From: Lachnospiraceae bacterium
Lineage (GTDB): Bacteria > Bacillota > Clostridia > Lachnospirales > Lachnospiraceae
Assembly (NCBI GenBank): GCA_003453515.1
Contig: DMLD01000175.1
Location: 1-7,561, forward strand
Direction of reading: 5' to 3'
Length of the DNA: 7,561 nt
A program made the translations under genes and the position numbers. Shown in pieces: positions 1 through 5,848 of the stretch. Each line of letters begins with the position of its first letter. Positions within the stretch are counted from its first letter, which is position 1. The notes beneath the pieces were generated by a model that made no database searches, was not told the DNA's origin, and saw only the letters and a list, made by a program, of their open reading frames with translations.

Positions 1-2454
1 CAGGACGCTATATTTTGGAGTGTCGCAAGGAGCGATAACGAAGATGATGGCAAGCTGATGCCGTGGGAGAGAGCGGCGTCAAACCGGTTTATGGTCGGCG
101 ATATAAAGCAGAGCATATACAGGTTCAGGGGTGCGTGTCCCTCTCTTTTTGAGGAGAAGCTAAAGAGCTTTTCTCACGAAAAGGGCTCCAAAAGAAGAAG
201 GATAGATCTCCATAAAAATTTCAGATCGAGAAGAAATATAATCGATGGGACGAACGCTGTTTTCAAGCTGATAATGTCGAGCGATATCGGGGGAGTGGAC
301 TACGATGAGGACGCCATGCTCTCCTACGGAGCTAATATATCCTCCGCCGAGGAGGGAAAGCCCGTAGCCCAAAAAATTTATATAGATTACTATGACAGGT
401 CGGGGGCTGTTTGTCCGAAGGAGCAGGTCGAGGCATACCACATAGGCAGACGGATAGAGGAAATGGTCCACGGCGATGATCCGCTGTATATCGAGGACGG
501 TGAGAAGGGCTACAGGAGAGTTACCTACAGGGATATTGTCATACTCTCGCACGCCGTATCGCCTATCGCCTATACCTACACGGAAGTGTTTAAAAGCATG
601 GGGATACCATTTTTCACGCACGTCGATCAGGGCTTTTACGGAACCAGAGAGGTCACGCTCATAGTGGAGCTTCTGAAGGTCATCGACAATCCTCATCAGG
701 ACATACCTCTTGCCGGAGTCTTGCTGGGCCCTCTGTGGCTTGACGAGATACAGCTTGGCACCGTCAGAGCATTTGCCTATGAAAACCGGGCAAGGGATGG
801 CAGAGCCCTTGATATGGATCTCTATGATATAATTAGGTTTTATGCGGATGAGACCAATGCAGAGCGCACCGATGATGAGATAAGAAATACTCTCATAGGC
901 TTTTTAGGTGAGCTTGATAAGCTGCGGGAGATGAGCAGATACGCGCCGCTCTCATCGGTCGTCGAGTATATTTATGATAATATCGGATACATGGATGTGT
1001 TTGCCACGCAGCCCGATGGTGAGAGGCGCGCTGCTAACCTTGAATATCTGTTGGAGCTTGTACTTGATTACGATACAAAAAACAGACATGATATCCATGG
1101 CTTCACAGACTACCTTGCAAAGATAGAGAGAAACAATGTGGACACCGGAGAGCCGGTAAGCATCGGTGACGGCGAGAATGTAGTCAGGCTCATGACAGTC
1201 CACAAGAGCAAGGGACTTGAATTCCCGGTCGTATTTATAGCCAGAGCAGCATCGTCCGGCAAGGATAATGAGGTGCTCAGATTTGTTTTCGACGACGATC
1301 TGGGGATAGCGGCGAGGATAGAATCCGATGAATACGGCTGGATCAAAAATCCGCTTGCCTGGAAGCTGATTTCCGAAAAAAATATGATCGACGACCGTGG
1401 GGAGAAAATGCGACTGCTCTATGTCGCCATGACAAGGGCGAAGGATCAGCTTATATTTGAGCACTATGTTTCCGATAAAAATGAGCCTGAGGTGAGTGTC
1501 GGATTTGCCGGACGCATGGCAATGAAGGCATTCGGTTTTATGATAAAGCCCGCGCTGAGGCTTGATACGGATGAGCACATTTTTGTAAAAAGCAAGGAAA
1601 TATATTCCGTGGAGTATTGGCTTGAGCGTGATCGTAAGTCGGGTGCACGGATAGAGGATGAAAGCGATATTTCAGAAGAAAATGCTATTTTTGACACATC
1701 TGATACCTATAATGACGATATCAAAGGGCTGCTCGAGGCATTGGATCGCGACAGGGATGAGGACGGGGCGCATGTGCTTCCTGCCAAGATAAGCGTGTCG
1801 GATATCAAGAAGGAGAGTATGGAGGATGAGGGGCATATCTCCGTGTTTTCGCCGGCTGATGAGGAGGATGAGTACGCGGCTTATCCCGATTTTATGAGGC
1901 CTGACAGCAGGAAGGGGCTCACCGGAGCCATGAGGGGGACCATATATCATCAGGCGATGGCGTCCATAGATATGGCGGCGCTGTATGGCGCAGATACGCC
2001 GGATTCTGATATTATAGGAGCCGCCATCGAAGCGGCTGTGGCGCAGGGAAAGCTTGCCAAGGCTGATATGGATGTGATCAGGATAGCCGACATAGTCAGG
2101 TTTTTTGAAAGCGATCTGGGGAAGCGCATGATCGCAGCCGATGCGCGCGGAGAGCTCTTCAGGGAGCAGCCGTTTATACTGAGTGTCAAAGCTAACACGC
2201 TTAAGCGATATGCCGACGAGGATGATGACAAGAGGGTCATGATCCAGGGTGTGATCGACGCGTATTTTTTTGAGGGGGGTGACATCATCCTTATGGATTA
2301 CAAAACGGACAGGGTGAACGATGAGAGCGAGCTTACCGCTCGTTATCGGATACAGCTTGAGCTCTACAAAACGGCGCTGGAGAGGTCGCTCGGCAGGAGC
2401 GTCGGCGCGTATCTCTACTCGTTTTGCATGGGGGCGGAGATAGCTGTCGGGTGA
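1..2454 (+). CDS. addA: AddA, ATP-dependent helicase/nuclease subunit A (5' end outside window)
   Basis: This is the C-terminal 817 residues of the UvrD-like helicase plus nuclease subunit of AddAB, the Gram-positive counterpart of RecBCD. The complex resects double-strand breaks for recombination. The frame is open from base 1, so the true start lies upstream. Seen, counting residues from base 1: GDIKQSIYRFRGA (33-45), a superfamily 1 helicase motif; TVHKSKGLEFPVVF (about 399-412), motif V; LLYVAMTRAKDQL (about 472-484), motif VI. The C-terminal RecB-family nuclease has H650 (in TIYHQ), D753 (in GVIDAY), and D766 and K768 (in MDYKTD), so the metal-binding and catalytic set looks intact. Full-length family members are about 1,200 residues, so about a third, including Walker A, is missing to the left. 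addB is usually the upstream neighbour but is not visible. No terminator follows the stop, and the next gene starts 34 bases later. The identification is secure. Confidence 0.96.
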   Translation, partial: QDAIFWSVARSDNEDDGKLMPWERAASNRFMVGDIKQSIYRFRGACPSLFEEKLKSFSHEKGSKRRRIDLHKNFRSRRNIIDGTNAVFKLIMSSDIGGVDYDEDAMLSYGANISSAEEGKPVAQKIYIDYYDRSGAVCPKEQVEAYHIGRRIEEMVHGDDPLYIEDGEKGYRRVTYRDIVILSHAVSPIAYTYTEVFKSMGIPFFTHVDQGFYGTREVTLIVELLKVIDNPHQDIPLAGVLLGPLWLDEIQLGTVRAFAYENRARDGRALDMDLYDIIRFYADETNAERTDDEIRNTLIGFLGELDKLREMSRYAPLSSVVEYIYDNIGYMDVFATQPDGERRAANLEYLLELVLDYDTKNRHDIHGFTDYLAKIERNNVDTGEPVSIGDGENVVRLMTVHKSKGLEFPVVFIARAASSGKDNEVLRFVFDDDLGIAARIESDEYGWIKNPLAWKLISEKNMIDDRGEKMRLLYVAMTRAKDQLIFEHYVSDKNEPEVSVGFAGRMAMKAFGFMIKPALRLDTDEHIFVKSKEIYSVEYWLERDRKSGARIEDESDISEENAIFDTSDTYNDDIKGLLEALDRDRDEDGAHVLPAKISVSDIKKESMEDEGHISVFSPADEEDEYAAYPDFMRPDSRKGLTGAMRGTIYHQAMASIDMAALYGADTPDSDIIGAAIEAAVAQGKLAKADMDVIRIADIVRFFESDLGKRMIAADARGELFREQPFILSVKANTLKRYADEDDDKRVMIQGVIDAYFFEGGDIILMDYKTDRVNDESELTARYRIQLELYKTALERSLGRSVGAYLYSFCMGAEIAVG

Positions 2455-2476
2455 GGGAGTCCGGCAAAGGCATAAC

Positions 2477-2484
2477 GGAGGTGG
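2477..2484 (+). promoter_or_regulatory. Ribosome binding site of the glucosaminidase gene
   Basis: GGAGGTGG is a near-perfect Shine-Dalgarno sequence. The GGAGGT core lies six bases before the ATG at 2489, which fixes that start. It sits in the 34-base gap after addA, where I see no promoter or terminator, so read-through from addA is plausible. Confidence 0.85.
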
Positions 2485-2488
2485 ATAT

Positions 2489-4090
2489 ATGAATCGAGTG
2501 AGAATATGCGCACGCGCGCTGACTGCGGTTTTGGTGCTGGCGTGTCTGCCGACGGGGAATGCCGCCGCTGCGACTGCGTACAGGACGGAGACCGTATACG
2601 ACCCCATCAATGTAGAGGCGGTCGTAAAGGCGAGCGCGCCGGTATATATGTCCGACCTGACCACGAGAAAGCAGATCAATTCCAAGGCGGTCACTGTCAA
2701 AGCCAATACATCGGTAAAGGTAATAAATGAAAAGATTTCCTCGAACATCAAGTGGTTCAGGCTTTCATTTTTAGTCGGAACCAAAACCTATACCGGATAT
2801 GTCAGAAACAAGTATATAACTCTTAAGCCCGCGTCTCCCGCGTCGGCAAAGATAGTATCGGATGCCGAAAGAGCGTTGAGAGTCGCCGCGGAGGCAACGA
2901 CCAAGGTCAAGCAAAACGGTACCAAGGTCATGCTTGCCAACAAAAAGGCGGTCAAGGTCATCGAGGAAAAATATGTTGGTACCGCCAAGTGGTATAAGGT
3001 AAAAGCGACCGTAAACAAGAAAAGCATCGAGGGATATATAAAGCCGAAATATGTTCAGCTGACCAAGACCAAACGAACGGTCAAGATATACGCGCTCACT
3101 GAAGAAGAATTTGAGAAGGATATGGAACAAAGAGGCATCCCCGACATTTACAAGAGCTATCTGAGGACGCTGCATGAGCAGTACCCGTTCTGGGAGTTCA
3201 GGACTTACGAGACCGGGATCAAGTGGGCGACTGCCTTGAAAAATGAGAGCAAGATTGGAAGGAACCTGATATCGAATTCCAAATCAGCGGCATGGAAGTC
3301 GACCGATCCTGCGGCATACGATTCAAGCACAGGCAAGTGGAAGATATTTGACGGGTCGACATGGGTGGCTGCTTCAAAGGAGGCGGTTGCGTACTACATG
3401 GATCCGAGGAATTTTTTAAATGAGCGGACTATTTTTCAGTTTGAGCTTCAGGAATACCAAAAGGATTATCATACGTTGAGCGGGGTGGAGCAGATACTTT
3501 TGAACACGCCTTTTGCGTCGGCAAAGTTTTCGTATACGGATCCGCTGACGGGCAAATCCGCCAAGATGACTTATGCGAATGCCTACATGACAGCGGCTGT
3601 AAATTCGGGAGTTTCGCCAATACATCTTGCGTCGAGGAGCAAGCAGGAGGTCGTGACCAGTGCGACTACGGTCAGCGGATCGGTCAGCGGCACTCACAAG
3701 CAGTACCCGGGAATTTATAATTTTTATAATATAGGTGCAACAAGCGGAAAGGACGCCGCAGCCAACGGGTTGAAGTGGGCGTCTACCGGAGACACTTACA
3801 TGCGCCCGTGGACAGACCCGTACAGATCCATAGTCGGCGGAGCGATGTATATCGGATCGGGCTATATCAACAAGGGTCAAAACACGATATATCTCGAGAA
3901 ATTCAATGTCACGGCTACCGATCGTTACAACCATCAATATATGACCAATGTTGAGGCGGCAAACTCCGAGGCGCTCAAGATACAGAAAGCGTACCAAAAT
4001 TCGGGACTCCTTACCGACACGCCGCTGGTGTTCTCGATACCGGTCTACAAAAATATGCCTGATACACCGGCAGCGATTCCAAGTAAGTAG
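2489..4090 (+). CDS. Exported SH3-domain N-acetylglucosaminidase (peptidoglycan hydrolase)
   Basis: A 533-residue protein predicted to cleave glycan strands of the cell wall outside the membrane. Residues 1-28 form a signal peptide: basic n-region, hydrophobic ALTAVLVLACL, then small residues ending near AAAA. Two bacterial SH3-like domains follow (about 45-113 and 125-193), each ending in a similar GYVRNKYI / GYIKPKYV strand, and probably bind the wall. Residues 205-260 form the connecting segment often seen in clostridial enzymes of this type (YKSYLRTLHEQYPFWEF). The glucosaminidase domain (Pfam Glucosaminidase family) spans about 298-520, with the hallmark YYMDPRNFLNE (302-312), the probable catalytic Glu387 in LASRSKQEV, and YNFYNIGA (410-417). 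The start is fixed by a GGAGGTGG site. An alternative lipobox, VLAC with Cys19, is present, so lipid anchoring cannot be excluded. The stop codon abuts a repeat island. Family assignment is from motifs; the role (growth, separation or autolysis) is inferred. Confidence 0.9.
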   Translation: MNRVRICARALTAVLVLACLPTGNAAAATAYRTETVYDPINVEAVVKASAPVYMSDLTTRKQINSKAVTVKANTSVKVINEKISSNIKWFRLSFLVGTKTYTGYVRNKYITLKPASPASAKIVSDAERALRVAAEATTKVKQNGTKVMLANKKAVKVIEEKYVGTAKWYKVKATVNKKSIEGYIKPKYVQLTKTKRTVKIYALTEEEFEKDMEQRGIPDIYKSYLRTLHEQYPFWEFRTYETGIKWATALKNESKIGRNLISNSKSAAWKSTDPAAYDSSTGKWKIFDGSTWVAASKEAVAYYMDPRNFLNERTIFQFELQEYQKDYHTLSGVEQILLNTPFASAKFSYTDPLTGKSAKMTYANAYMTAAVNSGVSPIHLASRSKQEVVTSATTVSGSVSGTHKQYPGIYNFYNIGATSGKDAAANGLKWASTGDTYMRPWTDPYRSIVGGAMYIGSGYINKGQNTIYLEKFNVTATDRYNHQYMTNVEAANSEALKIQKAYQNSGLLTDTPLVFSIPVYKNMPDTPAAIPSK

Positions 4091-4253
4091 TCAGGTTGTC
4101 GACGCGTGGCGCGGTCGGAGTGAGTCGGGTTATCGACGCGTGGGCGCAGTCAGAGTGAGTTTTGCAAGCGCCGGGCGCAAGCGGAGTGAGTCGTGTTACT
4201 GACGCGTGGACGCAGGGAAAGTGAGTTTTGCAAGCGCCGGACGCAAGCGGAGT
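4089..4253. repeat. Degenerate 66-bp direct repeat with a 31-35-base sub-period
   Basis: GACGCGTGG occurs at 4101, 4135 and 4201, and GTGAGT at 4120, 4155, 4186 and 4221. The fullest copies, 4135-4187 and 4201-4253, match at 48 of 53 positions. Each complete unit has two halves, one starting GACGCGTGG and one starting GCCGG(G/A)CGCAAGCGGAGT, joined by GAGTTTTGCAAGC. The copy at 4101-4134 lacks the middle half, as if deleted. A further trace (AGTCAGGTTGTC, 4089-4100) matches AGTCGGGTTATC (4123-4134) at 10 of 12 positions and begins inside the glucosaminidase stop codon. The period is a multiple of three, which creates spurious open frames. Nothing identifies it as coding. Confidence 0.8.
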
Positions 4254-4296
4254 ACATCTCACGACTCGCGACGTGCGTCGGCTCACTGTGAGATGT
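4254..4296. other. Nested stem-loop downstream of the glucosaminidase gene
   Basis: ACATCTCAC (4254-4262) is the exact reverse complement of GTGAGATGT (4288-4296). The 25-base interior holds a second small hairpin, CGAC-GTGC-GTCG (4269-4280). No T-run follows on the + strand, so it does not look like a standard intrinsic terminator. It may stabilise or process the 3' end of the upstream mRNA, or be part of the surrounding repeat. The function is unknown. Bases 4297-4330 after it contain CCTGCCGCC, which resembles the start of the 44-bp unit and could be a decayed copy. Confidence 0.7.
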
Positions 4297-4330
4297 CTCC
4301 TGCCGCCGGCGCGACAAATCCTGCACATAA

Positions 4331-4496
4331 TTTCTGCCGCCACGCTTGGATAAGCCAGACTCCCTAAGAGGAGGTTTCTGCCGCCACGCTTGGATAAGCC
4401 AGACTCCCTAAGAGGAGGTTCCTGTCGCCATGCTTGGATAAGCATGACTCCCTAAGAGGAGGTTCCTGCCGCCACGCTTGGATAAGTAGGACTCCC
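4331..4496. repeat. 44-bp tandem repeat, 3.8 copies
   Basis: Units are 4331-4374, 4375-4418, 4419-4462 and a truncated 4463-4496. Units 1 and 2 are identical over all 44 bases, and unit 3 differs at five positions. Each unit carries two short inverted repeats: GCTT-GGAT-AAGC and CTCC-CTAAGA-GGAG. The purine-rich AAGAGGAGG end looks like a Shine-Dalgarno sequence, but no start codon or open frame follows at a useful distance. Because 44 is not a multiple of three, any translation would cycle frames, so coding is unlikely. There are no unique spacers between units, so it is not a CRISPR array. Bases 4497-4527 after it are an AT-rich spacer with no feature I can name. Confidence 0.93.
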
Positions 4497-4527
4497 GCAT
4501 TTATTTGAATATTTTTGTAAATGATCT

Positions 4528-4670
4528 GCCAACAGAGCTGATTTAAGTTAGTTTCTGAGGGACTGTCGAAAGCGTCGGTGCGCAGGCTTGGTATTTTCAA
4601 GCCGTGCACCGCTACGGTTTCGAATAGGCGCGAGCGGATCCCGAAGAAACAACTTAAATCCGCGGTTGGC
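4528..4670. other. 143-base imperfect palindrome (possible structured RNA or MITE-like element)
   Basis: The two halves pair in eight steps: GCCAAC 4528-4533 with GTTGGC 4665-4670; GATTTAAGTT 4540-4549 with AACTTAAATC 4651-4660; GTTTCT 4551-4556 with AGAAAC 4645-4650; GGGA 4559-4562 with TCCC 4639-4642; TCGAAA 4566-4571 with TTTCGA 4618-4623; CGT 4573-4575 with ACG 4614-4616; CGGTGC 4576-4581 with GCACCG 4606-4611; GGCTTG 4585-4590 with CAAGCC 4598-4603. The apical loop is seven bases (4591-4597). About 47 base pairs form, interrupted by small loops, including a symmetrical GA/GA loop. The only large asymmetry is bases 4624-4638 on the 3' side. It ends 38 bases before the next start codon. 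I see no target-site duplication and no T-run on either side. I do not recognise the family; a structured RNA, leader element or miniature transposable element are all possible. Confidence 0.8.
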
Positions 4671-4681
4671 ATTAGTAACTA

Positions 4682-4687
4682 TATAAT
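4682..4687 (+). promoter_or_regulatory. Possible -10 box for the surface-protein gene
   Basis: TATAAT is a perfect consensus -10 hexamer, 21 bases before the ATG at 4709. No acceptable -35 lies 16-18 bases upstream: TTGGCA at 4666-4671 is only 10 bases away and belongs to the palindrome's 3' end. The sequence is also AT-rich by chance, so this is a weak call. If real, most of the palindrome would lie upstream of the transcript. Confidence 0.35.
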
Positions 4688-4693
4688 AAAAAT

Positions 4694-4697
4694 GGAG
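4694..4697 (+). promoter_or_regulatory. Ribosome binding site of the surface-protein gene
   Basis: GGAG lies 11 bases before the ATG at 4709, slightly further than usual. The ATG at 4692 in the same stretch meets a stop after six codons, so 4709 is the start, and the signal peptide that follows agrees. Confidence 0.55.
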
Positions 4698-4708
4698 TAT
4701 GATCACAC

Positions 4709-5848
4709 ATGAGAAGCATTAGCAAACTAAAAGGACTGACACTCGCCGCGGCGCTTGTTTTTGCACTTATCGCCGGATGGCTGCGACCCGTCACATCGCT
4801 TGCCGACGGCGGAACGATATCCCTATCAACAACAAAAACAGTCTACAAGCAGGGCGAAGTTTTCACTGTCGTATGCAGAGTGAGCGCATCGACCGGCGTG
4901 CTGGAGGCTGATTTTTATGTCGACTACAACACAAGTGTATTGAAGTTTATAGAGGGCGGGACCAAGGCGGAAAAAGAAGTCGGGGGCGTCCACATCGTGT
5001 CCGAGGACAACACGGATTCGCCCGTGAGAAGGACCTTCTCGCTGCAGTTTATGGCGGCAAAGGAAGGAGACGCCTCGGTTTTCATAAGAAACGGCGCGAG
5101 GGTCGTGGACGGCGAGGGAAATCCCCTTTCACTTAGGACAGCCAAGATAGATATTGCGGTAAACCTGACAGGAGAGGAAGAGGGCGAAGGCGCAGAGGGG
5201 GCGCCGGGCTTACCGTCAGCGCCTCCCGATGATAAGGCGGCAGCGCCCGGGGAGAGCGCCGCACCGGGGAAGCTTAGCAACAACAATAAAGTAAAAGAGA
5301 TCTACACCAACGCGACAGACATGGTGCCCGAATTTGACCCGACCATCCGCGCATACGATGTCGTAGTGGACGCCGACACGAGTGAATTTTTCATAGACTA
5401 TACACTGGCAAACAAGTACGCGACGGCGAAGGTGCGCGGGAACAGAAACCTCAAATTCGGCATCAACAAGGTAAAGCTCACAGTGACCGCGCAGAGCGGA
5501 AAGAAAAGAACCTATGTGTTTATGGTGGAGCGGCTTTCCAAGAAAAATACACCGTCTGACCCGCCTGCAACATCGGGCGCGGCAGTGGGAACAGATATTC
5601 CTCTTGACAAAGACAACGATAAAGGTTACAGTATCGTATTATACCTGATAATCGCACTGTTGGCTGTGTTCTCGATCGCGATGGTTGTACTGGTGCGCAG
5701 GCAGCGGCGTGAGCTGTATGATTACTACGAGGAAGAGGAAGAGAGGGAGAAAAGAATTGAGACAAAAGATGACTCCGGAAGCGGAGAAGGCTATCTCGAA
5801 AGGGGCGAAATTCGCGGCGAAGATGGGAAGTTCGATTATAGGGACTGA
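4709..5848 (+). CDS. Membrane-anchored surface protein with cohesin-like and cadherin-like domains
   Basis: A 379-residue type I membrane protein of unknown function. Seen: a signal peptide (basic KLK, hydrophobic core about 9-25, likely cleavage after SLA at 30-32); a beta-rich domain at about 36-152 with cohesin-like features ([15 protein letters not shown], then [18 protein letters not shown]); an Ala/Pro/Gly/Glu linker at about 153-190; a second beta domain at about 191-277 resembling the cadherin-like beta-sandwich family ([12 protein letters not shown], then [19 protein letters not shown]); a Pro/Ser/Thr stalk; one transmembrane helix at about 307-329 ([20 protein letters not shown]) followed by RRQRR as stop-transfer; and a cytoplasmic tail with five consecutive Glu at 341-345. 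Cohesin folds bind dockerins in cellulosomes, but no dockerin or scaffoldin repeat is visible here, so a general protein-protein contact role is safer. The last 30 residues are encoded over the start of clpC. Both domain calls are by eye. Confidence 0.87.
   Translation: MRSISKLKGLTLAAALVFALIAGWLRPVTSLADGGTISLSTTKTVYKQGEVFTVVCRVSASTGVLEADFYVDYNTSVLKFIEGGTKAEKEVGGVHIVSEDNTDSPVRRTFSLQFMAAKEGDASVFIRNGARVVDGEGNPLSLRTAKIDIAVNLTGEEEGEGAEGAPGLPSAPPDDKAAAPGESAAPGKLSNNNKVKEIYTNATDMVPEFDPTIRAYDVVVDADTSEFFIDYTLANKYATAKVRGNRNLKFGINKVKLTVTAQSGKKRTYVFMVERLSKKNTPSDPPATSGAAVGTDIPLDKDNDKGYSIVLYLIIALLAVFSIAMVVLVRRQRRELYDYYEEEEEREKRIETKDDSGSGEGYLERGEIRGEDGKFDYRD
5744..5749 (+). promoter_or_regulatory. Probable clpC ribosome binding site inside the upstream gene
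   Basis: AGGGAG lies within the purine-rich run that encodes the Glu-rich tail of the upstream protein. It is seven bases before TTG 5757, an ideal spacing, but 19 before ATG 5769, which is too far. This favours the TTG as the clpC start. Confidence 0.5.

Noticed and set aside
1672..2784. 370-codon open frame on the minus strand
   Set aside because: It lies opposite the addA nuclease domain and the start of the glucosaminidase gene, both of which have clear family motifs. It has no ribosome binding site or recognisable domain that I can see and is a shadow of the + strand codon bias.
3948..4202. Small + strand open frame running out of the glucosaminidase gene into the repeats
   Set aside because: It overlaps conserved glucosaminidase sequence in another frame and is then translated repeat DNA. 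No ribosome binding site was found.
4254..4296. Rho-independent terminator
   Set aside because: The stem is strong, but no T-run follows on the + strand.
4331..4496. CRISPR array
   Set aside because: The units are head to tail with no unique spacers, and no cas genes lie in the window.
4528..4670. Integron attC site
   Set aside because: The GCCAAC...GTTGGC ends and long imperfect palindrome are suggestive, but the 3' end GTTGGCA does not fit the GTTRRRY consensus, the 5' end does not fit RYYYAAC, and there is no integrase or cassette.
4011..4672. Minus-strand open frames with repeating peptides across the gap
   Set aside because: The repeated peptides (for example SLAYPSVAAE) come directly from the 66-bp and 44-bp DNA repeats. 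The 44-bp period shifts frame each unit, so the same peptide cannot be maintained. No start signal supports translation.
4666..4687. Complete -35/-10 promoter (TTGGCA plus TATAAT)
   Set aside because: The two hexamers are separated by only 10 bases, too short for a sigma-A-type promoter. Only the -10 box is kept, at low confidence.
5650..5756. CtsR operator upstream of clpC
   Set aside because: I looked for a direct repeat of GTCAAA-type heptamers and found none.
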